Counted from the stretch's first letter, positions 33,344 through 44,002 are shown. The stretch is 58,650 nt of DNA from Anaerolineae bacterium (GCA_007132185.1 SLPC01000188.1:1-58650), one strand, 5' to 3'. A program made the numbers and translations. The notes: a model not told the origin generated them from the letters alone.

Positions 33344-34294
33344 GTGATTAGCAATATTCTGGCACCTCTGGATGGCTCATCTCTTGCCGAGAGTGTCCTT
33401 CCCCATCTGGTCGCATGCGCCAGTGCCTTTGGTGCCGATGTAACCGTCCTGCGGGTCTTGGATGAGATGACCGCCGAAGGGGCCGTACCAATCAGTCCCG
33501 TCAATTGGCATCTTGTTCGGGCCAAGGGAGAGCGCTATCTGAGGGATGTTTCAGAGCGACTGACCGATGCCGGTTGCAATGTCAATACGGTTCTGCTCGA
33601 GGGCAAGGCGGCTGAAGAGATCTTGTCCTATGCCGATCGCAACGATGTTGATATGACCATTCTCAGCAGCCATGGCCGTAGCGGCCTGTACCGGTGGAAT
33701 GCAAGCGGCGTTGCACAAAAGGTGATCTATGAGTCCAAGAACTCGGTTATGCTCGTCCGCGCCTATCAGGCCGGCCAGAGGACTCTGGAAGACTATCGCT
33801 ATGACAAGATCCTGGTGCCGCTGGATTGTTCGCGACGTGCCGAATGTGTGCTTCCCCATGTGGGCATGTTGGCGAGCGATGGAGACGCAGAAATCGCACT
33901 CGCGCATGTGGTTGTGCCGCCCCAACTCCCGCGGCGAGCCCCTCTCTCGGAAGAAGAGCGCGCCCTGGTTGATCAGGTAGTAGAACTTAATGTCAGGACC
34001 GCCAGGGAGTATATGGAAGAAACGCGCGACAGTCTGGGGGACAACGCCTATATCCGCATGGTAACGGATAGCAACGCAGCGGGGGCTCTGCATGATCTCG
34101 TTGATGAAGAGGAACCCGATCTGGTTGTCGTATGCGCGCATGGTTATACGGGCACGGTGCGGTGGCCTTTTGCCAGCTTGGCGCTTAACCTGATTGTCTA
34201 TGGCAATAGGTCGCTTTTTGTCGTGCAGGATGTTACTGACGTAGAATGGACGAGTTCATGGCGTGAAGCCGCCAGGGAGACCAAGGGACACTAG
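33344..34294 (+). CDS. Tandem-domain universal stress protein (UspA x2)
   Basis: A 316-residue protein with two Usp domains (about 1-145 and 155-300). Domain 1 starts ISNILAPLDGSSLAESVLPH and keeps the ATP-type motif SSHGRSGLYRWNASGVAQ. Domain 2 (YDKILVPLDCSRRAECVLPH ... CAHGYTGTVRWPFAS) lacks the later glycine, so it may not bind ATP. The GTG at 33344 follows AAGGAGG. The stop is only 3 bases from the NdvB-like start, so the stress protein and the glucan synthase are translationally linked. Confidence 0.92.
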   Translation: MISNILAPLDGSSLAESVLPHLVACASAFGADVTVLRVLDEMTAEGAVPISPVNWHLVRAKGERYLRDVSERLTDAGCNVNTVLLEGKAAEEILSYADRNDVDMTILSSHGRSGLYRWNASGVAQKVIYESKNSVMLVRAYQAGQRTLEDYRYDKILVPLDCSRRAECVLPHVGMLASDGDAEIALAHVVVPPQLPRRAPLSEEERALVDQVVELNVRTAREYMEETRDSLGDNAYIRMVTDSNAAGALHDLVDEEEPDLVVVCAHGYTGTVRWPFASLALNLIVYGNRSLFVVQDVTDVEWTSSWREAARETKGH

Positions 34295-34297
34295 CTA

Positions 34298-37200
34298 ATG
34301 GAGAGTACAACGATCGAACGCGTCGGCCAGTTGGAGGCCGACGAGGCTCTGGATAGTCTGCGCGTCAGGGCTTTGGAACTCGCAGCCTCTCATACTATTG
34401 CCACAGAAAGAGTGCGTGGCCCCTCGCCGGTTGACCGTCTCGAGAGCCTGATGAGTCTACTCCGCCAGGCATACAAGTATTTTGTGCAGATCGCCGAAGA
34501 GGATGGTGTCATCACCACAGCGGCCGAATGGCTGTTGGACAACCTGTATGTGATCGAGCAGGCCGGGCGTATTGTGAGCAAGGACATGCCCCCTGGCTAT
34601 TATCGGCGCTTGCCCAAGCTGGCTGATTCTGGGCTCGAGGGAGTGCCGCGCATCTATGACATAGCACGTGACGTGATTCGCCTTTCCGACGGCCAGGTGG
34701 ACCTGCACAGGCTCACACGATTTACCCATGCCTACCAAGAGCTTCATCCCCTCACTCTGGGCGAACTGTGGGCTCTGCCGCTCATGCTCCGAGTCGTCGA
34801 GATCGAATTGCTGGCCAGTGCCATCAGAGACTCGTTGGCAGATCGACTGGATGAGGATCTTGCGCCGATTGATGCCGTAGAGATTCGTGGAGCCCCCTCT
34901 ACAGATGTCCTCGTCGGCCGCGCAGTCCGTGGGTTGCGCACCCTGGGCACCCATGACTGGGAGACCTTTGTCGATGAGGTAAGCCTTGTCGAGAACATCC
35001 TCCATCAGGATCCTGTGGGCGCTTATCGGCTGATGGAAGAAGACGATCGCAATCGCTATCGTCAGAGCATCGAGGATCTGGCCTGGCGCTCACTCGAGTC
35101 AGAGGTTTCGATTGCCGGGCGCGTTATTGACCTGGCAGAGACTGCGCAAGAGGAACAGCGCCCTGAGCGCGAATGTCATGTGGGGTACTATTTGGTTGAC
35201 CGGGGCCTTGATACTACAAGAGCCCAAATAGGCTACCGTGCTACCACGCAGGAGAAACTGCGAGACTGGATCCTTGACCATGCCGCGGGTGTGTACCTGT
35301 CTGCGATTGGTCTTCTCACAGTGCTCGTTATGGCTGGCTTTGTGTGGTACGGCGCTGCCAATGGAGCGCTGACGATCCAACTCATCGCGATCGTGATATT
35401 CGCGCTGGTCCCCGCCAGCATTGCAGCCGTTAGCCTGGTGAACATTGTGGTGACGCATGTCATACCTCCCCGTGTACCCCCCAAGCTGGCTCTGCGCGAA
35501 GGGATCGCGCCCGGCATGCGCACTCTCGTTGTGATACCCTGCCTATTGACCGATCCGGATGAGGTCGATTCGCTGGTCGCTCAGTTGGAGCGCCATTATC
35601 TGAGCAATCTGGATCCCGAGCTCGGGTTTGCTCTGTTGAGCGATCTGCGAGATGCGGCCCAGAAGCATCTTGCCGGTGATGATGCCCTTGTGGATCGCGC
35701 TGTCGAAGGGATCAGGGGCCTGAATCGCAAGTATGCAGAGAACCGGCCTTTTTATCTGTTCCATAGAGAGCGCGAGTGGAATCCATCCGAGGGCGTCTGG
35801 ATGGGTTGGGAGCGCAAGCGTGGCAAGCTAGAGCAACTGAATGCCTGGATCCTGGGCTACATCAATAACCCGTTTTCGGTGTGTCTGGGCGATGTCAACT
35901 TTGCGCAGCAGACACGCTATGTCATCACGCTGGATGCCGACACGATTCTGCCACCTGGAGGCGCTGCGCGTCTCGTGGGTGCCATGGCGCACCCTCTCAA
36001 CCGCGCCGTCTTTGACCCGGATACAGGCCGTGTCGAGGCCGGTTACACAATCCTGCAGCCGCGCACCGACCTCCAGTTTTCGAGCGCTCTGGCCTCACGC
36101 TTTGCGCGCATCTATGGGGGAGATGTGGGACTGGACCTATACACGCGCGCCGTATCCGACGTCTATCAGGATCTCTTTGGTGAAGCGATCTATGTAGGCA
36201 AGGGTATCTATGCTGTAGAAGGCTTCCACCGCAGTCTCGACGGACGCGTGCCCGAGAACTCTCTCTTGAGCCATGACCTATTCGAGAGCCTTCACGGTCG
36301 TGCTGGCCTGGTCTCTGATATCGTTGTGTACGAGGATTACCCACCCACCTATCTGGCCTACACACAACGACTGCATCGCTGGGTGCGGGGTGACTGGCAG
36401 CTTTTGCCCTGGCTTGGCGGACGCGTGCCCACAGCCAGCGGCGAGAGGGTGCCCACCCGTCTGTCACTGCTCGATCGCTGGAAGATTCTGGACAACTTGA
36501 GACGCAGTACCCAGCAGCTTGCTTTATTGATCTTTTTGGCTGCGGGCTGGTTGATTCTGCCCGGTTCCCCTATCGCGTGGACAGTCTGGACACTGGTCAT
36601 TTCGGCCTTGCCGCTTTTGGCAGGTGTGCTAACCAGCCTCATGTCGCGCATCCGCGCGCCCGAGATCACAGCATCCACCGAGATCCTACGCACTGAGGCG
36701 GCGCGGTGGTTGCTGTCGCTGGTATTTCTACCTTATGAAGCGCTGATCCTGGCGGATGCGGCTATTACGACGATCAACCGGGTCTACATCTCCAAGCGCA
36801 AGCTTTTGCAATGGACCACAGCGGCTCATACAGCTCGCTTGCTGGGCCGAGAACGACACATGTCACTTGTCTGGGAGAGGATGAGCGGCGGCACGATCTT
36901 GGGGCTCGCCCTGTTCGCATTGACGCTGGCGCTCAATCCAGCCGCCTTGGTCGTCGCGATTCCCCTGACTCTGGCCTGGATCGTGGCGCCTCAAGTGGCA
37001 GCATGGATTAGCCGGCCGCCAACGAGAGAAGAAGAGGAGACCTTGACGCGCGAAGAGGCTGCGCTGCTACGGAGATTGGCGCGCCGTCACTGGCGCTTTT
37101 TCGAGGACTTTATCGGTCCTGAAGACCATTGGTTGCCCCCTGACCACTTCCAAGAGGAGCCGTTGGGGCAGGTGGCGCACCGGACCTCGCCCACCAACAT

Positions 37201-40200
37201 CGGGCTCATGCTGCTCTCTACGGTGAGCGCACACCAGATGGGCTACATCGGCCCTGATGAGCTGATAAACCGGGTGCGCTCGTGCTTCGAGTCAATGAAC
37301 CAGTTGGAGCGCTACCGGGGCCATTGGCTGAACTGGTATGACACGCACTCATTAGAGCCCCTCGAGCCCAGGTATGTCTCTGCGGTCGATAGCGGCAACC
37401 TGGCTGGCAATCTGATTGCGTTGCGTCATGCGCTATTGCATTTGCCCGAGCAGAACGTCTTTCGGTGGGGGACGTGGCGGGGCATTGGGGATGTGTTAGG
37501 GATATTGGTCGAGATCGTGAGTGATGTCCAAGACCCGGACGCCAAGGGACTGATCAACAGGCTTCAACACTATGTGGATGAGGTCTATGCCCGCGTTGAT
37601 GAGGTGCGTGAGGCGCCTGGGCGTTGGCCGCTGCTTTTTGATCGGCTTCGCAGTGAGTATTGGCCGCGGCTCGACACGATCATCGTCGAGTTGGTGGACG
37701 AGCATAGCGATTCGATGACGACGGAGCACCTCGAGACCCTCTACATCTGGTTCCAGCGTATGCATGGGCAGCTGAACAACCTGCAGGACGAACTCCAGTC
37801 ATTGATGCCGTGGATCTGGGAGCTACGAGAGCCACCCAAGGTGATAGCGGGCGATATGCCCGAGCGAGTGGCCGCTGCCTGGCGTGACCTGAGACGAACG
37901 CTGCCGCACCGCACCCCGCTGGGGCAGATCCCCGAGACCTGTCAGCTCGGGCAGGAAGCATTGAGCTGCCTCGATGATGCGATCCAGGCGCACTATGATG
38001 CTCAGGACGGCGGCGACCCGGCGCGCCAGTGGGTCCAGCGGTTGTCAGGACAGCTGGATACGGCACGCGACCGAGCCAGATGGCTCATCAACCGTAGCCA
38101 GGATCTGGCTGAAGCCTGCGATACCTATGTGCAAGAGATGGAGTTTGGCTTTCTCTTTGATGCACATCGGCAGGTATTCTACATTGGGTACAATGTCAGC
38201 GCCGCGCGTCGCGACTCCAATCACTATGACATGATGGCGTCAGAGGCGCGTCTCGCCAGCCTGGTGGCCATTGCCAAAGGCGATGTGCCCGCAAGCCACT
38301 GGATGCATCTGGAGCGGCCCCTGGTCGAGACGAGCGGAGGTCGCCAGGCGCTGATCTCCTGGAACGGCTCCATGTTCGAGTATCTTATGCCCGAGCTGGT
38401 CACGCGGAGCTATCCAGGAACTCTGCTACACGAGTCGAACCGTGCAGCCGTGTATCGCCAGATACAGTACGGCCGCAGCAAAGGTGTGCCTTGGGGGATA
38501 TCCGAGTCGGGCTACTATCACTTTGATGCACACCAGCATTATCAGTATCGCGGTTTTGGCGTGCCGGGGCTTGGGCGCAAGCGTGGCCTGGGCGACGACC
38601 TTGTGATCGCACCTTATGCCACGATGCTGGCCCTGCCTGTAGCGCCTCTGGCGGTACTGCGCAACATCCATGCGCTGATCGAAGAAGGAATGTTGGGGGC
38701 CTATGGGTTCTATGAGGCCATCGACTATACTCCAGGGCATGTGCCCGCTGGACAGACAAGCGCGATTGTCAAGTCCTTTATGGTGCATCACCATGGTATG
38801 ACCCTGGTATCGCTATGCAACTATCTCCAGCGGGACTATCACGTAGAGAGTCTACACGCCGATCCGCGCATCAACAGTGTCGAGATCCTGCTGCAAGAGG
38901 GCATGTCCGATACGGCGCCGATAGAGGCAGCACTGGCGGAACCTCTGACGGGCGTTCAGCCCGTGGCCACGAGACCTCCTGCCGATGGTTGGCATCTGCC
39001 CGTCCACTCGCCCGTGCCACATGTACACTCGCTATCCAACGGCGAGTATACCGTGATCATCAACAATTCCGGTGGCGGCTATAGCAGGTGGCGCGATTTC
39101 CGTCTAACCCGCTGGTCGCCTGACGTCTCGCTGGATCAGCAAGGCTCTTTTCTCTACCTGCGCGATCTTGACTCGGGCGACCTCTGGTCGGCTACCTACC
39201 AGCCAACGACCGATGGTACACAGAATCAAGAGGCACAGTTTGACCCACACAAGGCCGAGTTCGTCCGTGTCCACGATGGCATCCGGTCGCAGATGGAGGT
39301 ATCTGTGTTGCCTGACCAGGACACGGAGGTGCGGCTGGTAACACTGGCTAATCTGACTAACCAGCCGCGCCGCATCCTGCTGAGCAGCTACGGCGAATTG
39401 GTGTTGAATGATGCTGTTGATGATGAGCGCCATCCGGCTTTTAGCAAGCTGTTCATACAGTCCGAGTATCTGTTTGCAGTGGGTGGACAGCTATTCTGGC
39501 GGCGTCTGCGGGCCTCATCGGAAGATCCGATTTACTTGCTGCACTACCTGCTGCTCGAGTCGGAGGAGGAGCGAGATCGGCTGCATGAGGCCGATCGGGC
39601 CGTGTTCGTGGGACGTGGTCGCGATCTCCGGCGTCCCGCTGCCATCCTCCGAGGAGCAAGTGGGTTCGAAGGGAACGCTGGCGCCACGCTGGATCCGATC
39701 ATGGCGTTGGGTCAGGTGATCGAGCTCGATCCTCATACATCAACGCGTCTCTGTTGGGTGACTACAGCGGCGCCCACGCGGCAAGAGGTCTTGAATATAG
39801 CTTCAGAGCTGAGTGATCTGCCGACTGTAGAGCGCGCTATGGAAAACGCCTATGAGCAGAATCGGATCGAACTGGCGAGCCTGGCCGTGCAGGGGCCCGA
39901 GTTGGCGGAGATTCAGGCTGTCCTGTCGCTGCTCATGTATCCGCATCGGGTAGGGCGAGCCGATGAAGATATGCTCGCGAGGAACGAAAAAGGACAGTCC
40001 AACCTGTGGCCCTATGCCATCTCGGGAGATCATCCGATCGCTCTGGTGCGGGTCGAGGGCGAAGACGACCTGGCGCTGGTCAGGCGCATGCTGGTAGCGC
40101 ACGAGTATTGGCGTCGCAAGGGCCTGCTGATCGACCTGGTGATCCTCAATGAGCGTGGCACCAGCTATGCCCAAGAGTCGCAGAGCCTCATCATGCGTCT

Positions 40201-42883
40201 GGTGGCTTCACGTCATAGTCGGGCTTGGGTGAACCGGCGTGGAGGCATCTTTATATTGCGCGCCGATCAGATGGCAGACGCTGATCGCACACTACTGTTT
40301 TCGGCGGCCCGGGTGATCCTGGCGGGGCAAGAGAATGCCCTGCGTGACATCCGCGCAGAGCTGAACCGGTGGTCTTCGCGGTTGCCCGTGTTCGAGCCGC
40401 GCGCCGCCAGCGTGGCGGTGGCTGCCAGTAACGAGCCGGTATCGGCACCTGACGAGCTGCTGTTTGACAATGGCCTGGGAGGATTCACGCCAGACGGCCG
40501 AGAGTATGTGGTGCGGGTCAAACCTGGCGACACAGCGCCCGCACCGTGGAGCAATGTGGTCGCGAACCCGCAGGCGGGATTCCTGATCACCGAGATGGGT
40601 GGTGGATTCACATGGTATGGAAATAGCGGCGAAAACCGTCTGACATCCTGGCGCAACGACCCTGTCAGCGACACACCTGCGGAGGCTCTCTATCTGCGGG
40701 ATGAGCAGACGGGGCAGGTATGGTCACCTACCCCGTTACCGGCAGGCGTAGATACAGCGTTCGTTGTTCGACACGGTGCGGGCTATACGATCTTTGAGCA
40801 CAATAGCTATGAGCTATCCCATGAACTGACGCTCTACGTGGCGCCCCATGCGCCTGTAAAGATCGTCCGACTGAAACTCTATAATAGGGGTACCGAGCCG
40901 CGTCAGTTATCGGCTACCTACTATGCCGAATGGGTTCTGGGAACCGTTCGCAGTATAACCCAGCAGTATATACTTCCGGAGTATGACGGGAATACCGAGA
41001 GCTTGCTGGCTCGCAATCCCTATAACCCCGAGTATCCAAAGGCATATGCCTTCCTGTCTGCGAGCCGGTCTCCCCATTCCGTTACCTCGGACCGGGTCGA
41101 GTTTGTGGGGCGAAACGGCTCTCTACGACACCCGGCCGGTCTCGGACGCAGCAGTTTGCAGTCCGCTGTTCGCCCAGGGGACGATCCATGTGCCGCGATC
41201 CAGGTGCTCATGGATCTCAACCCTGGCGAGTCCGACGAGATCGTCTTTTTGCTGGGGCAGGCCGAGGATCGTGATGCAGCTCTGGAGACGCTGCAAGAGT
41301 ACCGATCCATCGAGGCCTGTGATCAGGCCTGGGAGGACCTGAGCGCCCTGTGGGATGACATCTTGGGCGCCGTGAGTGTACAAACGCCCGAGCCTTCGAT
41401 GGATCTCCTCTTGAACCGCTGGCTGATGTACCAGTCGCTTTCGTCGCGCATCTGGGGGCGCTCCGGGCTGTATCAGTCCAGCGGGGCCTATGGCTTTCGC
41501 GACCAGTTGCAAGATGTGATGTCGTTGATGCATACGCGCCCGGATCTGGCCCGCGACCAGATTCTGCGCGCCGCCCGTCATCAGTTCGAAGAGGGCGACG
41601 TGCTGCATTGGTGGCATCCGCCGTCAGGACGGGGCATACGTACCCGCATCTCGGACAACCTCTTGTGGCTACCTCTGGTAACCACCCACTATATAGAGAT
41701 CTCGGGTGATATGGACATCCTCGATGAGGAAATGCCTTTCTTGAAGGGCGATCCATTGCAGGACGACGAGGAAGATCGCTATGGGCAGTACGAGTCCACC
41801 GAGGAGGTTTACTCGCTCTTTGAGCACTGTCGCCGGGCGGTGGAGCGCGGGGCAACCAAGGGTGAGCACGGTCTGCCGCTCATGGGCGGTGGTGACTGGA
41901 ATGACGGCATGAACCGGGTCGGCATTCGTGGCGAAGGGGAAAGCGTCTGGATGGGATGGTTCCTGTATACTATCCTGCGCCGCTTTTCCAGGCTGTGTGA
42001 CCAGCGCCAAGAGCAAGAGCTGTGCAAGGACTATACCGAGCGGGCCGATCAGCTCTTGGATGCGATAGAGCAAGCCGGCTGGGACGGCGCCTGGTATCGC
42101 CGGGCGTACTATGACGATGGAACGCCCCTGGGCTCGCAGGAAAATAAAGAGTGTCAGATCGATTCCCTCTCTCAATCCTGGGCGGTGCTGAGCCGAATGT
42201 TTGCCGGCGAGAATCTGCCGGAGGACAACGAGCGCATCTATCAGGCCATGGAGGCTGTCGATGAGCGGCTCGTACGAGAGCAGGATCGCCTGGTGCTGCT
42301 GTTTACGCCGCCCTTTGACAAGACGCCTCACGACCCCGGCTATATCAAGGGGTATCTGCCAGGAATTCGCGAGAATGGCGGCCAGTACACCCATGCTGCG
42401 CTATGGACCATCTGGGCGATGGCCGAACTGGGTGAGGGGGGGCGTGCCGAGGCGCTCTATCGGATGATCAACCCGATCCTCCGGATGGATGCTCCTGAAA
42501 GGCTAGACGTTTACCAGGTGGAGCCCTATGTGATCTCGGCCGATGTCTATGGGGTTCCGCCCCACGTGGGCCGAGGTGGGTGGACCTGGTACACGGGCTC
42601 TGCCTCCTGGATGTATCGGCTCGGCCTGGAGGGTCTGCTTGGGCTAAAACGCGAGGGCAACCGCCTCTGGTTTACACCGCATCTGCCTGACGAGTGGGAC
42701 ACGTACCAGATCGTCTATCGATATGGTGACGCCACCTACCGCATCGCTGTCACGCTGGGGACGGATGAGGCTGGCATCACGCTCGATGGGCAAGCGCTGG
42801 ATCATGGCTACATCCCGCTGGAGGACGACGGCCAGGAACACGACGTCCAGGTGCATGTCATGCGTGATGCGAGGAAGCACTAG
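34298..42883 (+). CDS. ndvB: Cyclic beta-1,2-glucan synthase-type protein (GT84-glucoamylase-GH94, NdvB/Cgs-like)
   Basis: A 2861-residue polytopic enzyme, close to the length of Brucella/Rhizobium Cgs. Residues 1-325 are a helical N-terminal domain, then two membrane helices (330-390). The GT84 domain starts near 405 (VVIPCLLTDPDEV), with the metal DAD at about 545 and QRLHRW at about 690-694. Further helices lie near 740-780 and 865-905. A glucoamylase-like domain contains HFDAHQHYQYRGFGVPGLGR near 1407. Two GH94 beta-sandwich regions follow (about 1560-1840 and 2060-2350). The GH94 catalytic barrel carries GGGDWNDGMNRVG near 2530, with the catalytic aspartate. Family members build and trim beta-1,2-glucan used in osmotic adaptation. 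No downstream exporter (NdvA) is present. Confidence 0.93.
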   Translation: MESTTIERVGQLEADEALDSLRVRALELAASHTIATERVRGPSPVDRLESLMSLLRQAYKYFVQIAEEDGVITTAAEWLLDNLYVIEQAGRIVSKDMPPGYYRRLPKLADSGLEGVPRIYDIARDVIRLSDGQVDLHRLTRFTHAYQELHPLTLGELWALPLMLRVVEIELLASAIRDSLADRLDEDLAPIDAVEIRGAPSTDVLVGRAVRGLRTLGTHDWETFVDEVSLVENILHQDPVGAYRLMEEDDRNRYRQSIEDLAWRSLESEVSIAGRVIDLAETAQEEQRPERECHVGYYLVDRGLDTTRAQIGYRATTQEKLRDWILDHAAGVYLSAIGLLTVLVMAGFVWYGAANGALTIQLIAIVIFALVPASIAAVSLVNIVVTHVIPPRVPPKLALREGIAPGMRTLVVIPCLLTDPDEVDSLVAQLERHYLSNLDPELGFALLSDLRDAAQKHLAGDDALVDRAVEGIRGLNRKYAENRPFYLFHREREWNPSEGVWMGWERKRGKLEQLNAWILGYINNPFSVCLGDVNFAQQTRYVITLDADTILPPGGAARLVGAMAHPLNRAVFDPDTGRVEAGYTILQPRTDLQFSSALASRFARIYGGDVGLDLYTRAVSDVYQDLFGEAIYVGKGIYAVEGFHRSLDGRVPENSLLSHDLFESLHGRAGLVSDIVVYEDYPPTYLAYTQRLHRWVRGDWQLLPWLGGRVPTASGERVPTRLSLLDRWKILDNLRRSTQQLALLIFLAAGWLILPGSPIAWTVWTLVISALPLLAGVLTSLMSRIRAPEITASTEILRTEAARWLLSLVFLPYEALILADAAITTINRVYISKRKLLQWTTAAHTARLLGRERHMSLVWERMSGGTILGLALFALTLALNPAALVVAIPLTLAWIVAPQVAAWISRPPTREEEETLTREEAALLRRLARRHWRFFEDFIGPEDHWLPPDHFQEEPLGQVAHRTSPTNIGLMLLSTVSAHQMGYIGPDELINRVRSCFESMNQLERYRGHWLNWYDTHSLEPLEPRYVSAVDSGNLAGNLIALRHALLHLPEQNVFRWGTWRGIGDVLGILVEIVSDVQDPDAKGLINRLQHYVDEVYARVDEVREAPGRWPLLFDRLRSEYWPRLDTIIVELVDEHSDSMTTEHLETLYIWFQRMHGQLNNLQDELQSLMPWIWELREPPKVIAGDMPERVAAAWRDLRRTLPHRTPLGQIPETCQLGQEALSCLDDAIQAHYDAQDGGDPARQWVQRLSGQLDTARDRARWLINRSQDLAEACDTYVQEMEFGFLFDAHRQVFYIGYNVSAARRDSNHYDMMASEARLASLVAIAKGDVPASHWMHLERPLVETSGGRQALISWNGSMFEYLMPELVTRSYPGTLLHESNRAAVYRQIQYGRSKGVPWGISESGYYHFDAHQHYQYRGFGVPGLGRKRGLGDDLVIAPYATMLALPVAPLAVLRNIHALIEEGMLGAYGFYEAIDYTPGHVPAGQTSAIVKSFMVHHHGMTLVSLCNYLQRDYHVESLHADPRINSVEILLQEGMSDTAPIEAALAEPLTGVQPVATRPPADGWHLPVHSPVPHVHSLSNGEYTVIINNSGGGYSRWRDFRLTRWSPDVSLDQQGSFLYLRDLDSGDLWSATYQPTTDGTQNQEAQFDPHKAEFVRVHDGIRSQMEVSVLPDQDTEVRLVTLANLTNQPRRILLSSYGELVLNDAVDDERHPAFSKLFIQSEYLFAVGGQLFWRRLRASSEDPIYLLHYLLLESEEERDRLHEADRAVFVGRGRDLRRPAAILRGASGFEGNAGATLDPIMALGQVIELDPHTSTRLCWVTTAAPTRQEVLNIASELSDLPTVERAMENAYEQNRIELASLAVQGPELAEIQAVLSLLMYPHRVGRADEDMLARNEKGQSNLWPYAISGDHPIALVRVEGEDDLALVRRMLVAHEYWRRKGLLIDLVILNERGTSYAQESQSLIMRLVASRHSRAWVNRRGGIFILRADQMADADRTLLFSAARVILAGQENALRDIRAELNRWSSRLPVFEPRAASVAVAASNEPVSAPDELLFDNGLGGFTPDGREYVVRVKPGDTAPAPWSNVVANPQAGFLITEMGGGFTWYGNSGENRLTSWRNDPVSDTPAEALYLRDEQTGQVWSPTPLPAGVDTAFVVRHGAGYTIFEHNSYELSHELTLYVAPHAPVKIVRLKLYNRGTEPRQLSATYYAEWVLGTVRSITQQYILPEYDGNTESLLARNPYNPEYPKAYAFLSASRSPHSVTSDRVEFVGRNGSLRHPAGLGRSSLQSAVRPGDDPCAAIQVLMDLNPGESDEIVFLLGQAEDRDAALETLQEYRSIEACDQAWEDLSALWDDILGAVSVQTPEPSMDLLLNRWLMYQSLSSRIWGRSGLYQSSGAYGFRDQLQDVMSLMHTRPDLARDQILRAARHQFEEGDVLHWWHPPSGRGIRTRISDNLLWLPLVTTHYIEISGDMDILDEEMPFLKGDPLQDDEEDRYGQYESTEEVYSLFEHCRRAVERGATKGEHGLPLMGGGDWNDGMNRVGIRGEGESVWMGWFLYTILRRFSRLCDQRQEQELCKDYTERADQLLDAIEQAGWDGAWYRRAYYDDGTPLGSQENKECQIDSLSQSWAVLSRMFAGENLPEDNERIYQAMEAVDERLVREQDRLVLLFTPPFDKTPHDPGYIKGYLPGIRENGGQYTHAALWTIWAMAELGEGGRAEALYRMINPILRMDAPERLDVYQVEPYVISADVYGVPPHVGRGGWTWYTGSASWMYRLGLEGLLGLKREGNRLWFTPHLPDEWDTYQIVYRYGDATYRIAVTLGTDEAGITLDGQALDHGYIPLEDDGQEHDVQVHVMRDARKH

Positions 42884-42933
42884 CGACAAGCGCGCCGGAT
42901 GCAGCATCCGCTCAGGCCGCCGCCCGGGGAGTC

Positions 42934-43833
42934 GTGGCACGTCTGGGAGCCCCTATACGGGCACCCGTACAGGTCCTTTATGCCGAGCCCAAAAGGCCGC
43001 TGGCCGAAGCGCTGTTGGCCGAGTTGGCAGTGCAACGGGTTCAAGCGGAGCTAATCCTGCTGAGCGATGCGCCCGATACCGATACGTCATCGCCCACAGG
43101 CGCCCCAGCCGTGCGCAGCGCCGCCGCTTGCGGGAGCTTGGTAATCCTGGCAGAGCCGCCCCAGGCCCCCTGGCTTTTCGAGACCGTAGGCCGTCCCGAC
43201 AGAGGTCTGCAGGTGGCCTTGGATCATCTCTACTGCGACTGGCTCTTGCCGTATGACAGCCTCATCCGCACGTTATCGGTGGATTATGCGTGTGTGCATG
43301 CCTGGCGCGAGCGTCTTCTCGATCTGCTGCAGGGCACATCACAGCTATGCATACAGACTGGCCCCAACGCGGAGCTGACGCTGGTTCCCCGGGCGTGGAT
43401 CGCCGAGGATGGCGAGATATGTGCGGCACCCAATAAAGAGAGCATCCACGGGACGCTTGTGGTGGATGGCGCCGTGTATGATCGCCTGCCTTGGCCCCCG
43501 ATCGAGCTGCATCTCGTTGCAGGGCGTGTCGTCGATCCTGATGCCCTGAAACGGGATGACGCATGTCTACGTATGCTGTATACCGACCTCACGCGCGATG
43601 AGAATGCGGCGCAGATGGCAGAGTTTGGGCTTGGGATCAATCCCGGGGCCTGTCCACGGGCACATGTCATGGAGACAGAGATGGCCCCGGGCACCTGCTA
43701 TGTAGGGTTTGGACACAATCTGGCCTATGGCGGTTCTAGCGCCAGCATGGTGCACACGGACCCGGGCATGCTGCGACCCACCAGCATGGTCGACGGACGC
43801 ATGATCTGTCACCGCGGGCGGTATTTGCTCTGA
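42934..43833 (+). CDS. Short M29-type aminopeptidase-like protein
   Basis: A 299-residue protein with the C-terminal metal site of M29 aminopeptidases (AmpS/PepS): AEFGLGINPGA, METEMAPGTCYVGFGHNLAYGG and SMVHTDPGML, supplying Glu, His and His-x-Asp. The usual family is 370-410 residues. The N-terminal half is shorter and diverges here, so activity is uncertain. It starts at GTG (42934) after GGGGAG, 50 bases after the glucan synthase. Confidence 0.65.
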   Translation: MARLGAPIRAPVQVLYAEPKRPLAEALLAELAVQRVQAELILLSDAPDTDTSSPTGAPAVRSAAACGSLVILAEPPQAPWLFETVGRPDRGLQVALDHLYCDWLLPYDSLIRTLSVDYACVHAWRERLLDLLQGTSQLCIQTGPNAELTLVPRAWIAEDGEICAAPNKESIHGTLVVDGAVYDRLPWPPIELHLVAGRVVDPDALKRDDACLRMLYTDLTRDENAAQMAEFGLGINPGACPRAHVMETEMAPGTCYVGFGHNLAYGGSSASMVHTDPGMLRPTSMVDGRMICHRGRYLL

Positions 43834-43899
43834 TCGGCGCCTGTATGCGTGGCACGGACCGCCACATTCTGAGGCCAATCCGGTTGCCGTGCGCTCTTC

Positions 43900-43908
43900 T
43901 GCTATAAT
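43900..43908 (+). promoter_or_regulatory. Extended -10 promoter for htrA
   Basis: TGCTATAAT with no well-placed -35 box, about 95 bases before the htrA start. It matches the form of the promoter at 29497-29505. Confidence 0.5.
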
Positions 43909-44002
43909 GTATACAGGAACTGATATGCAAGAGTACATCCTGCGATGGCAGCAGTCGGTCAGAATTGGCTGATGCGGCCATAAGGAATGAGAGGAGCGAG
44001 TA

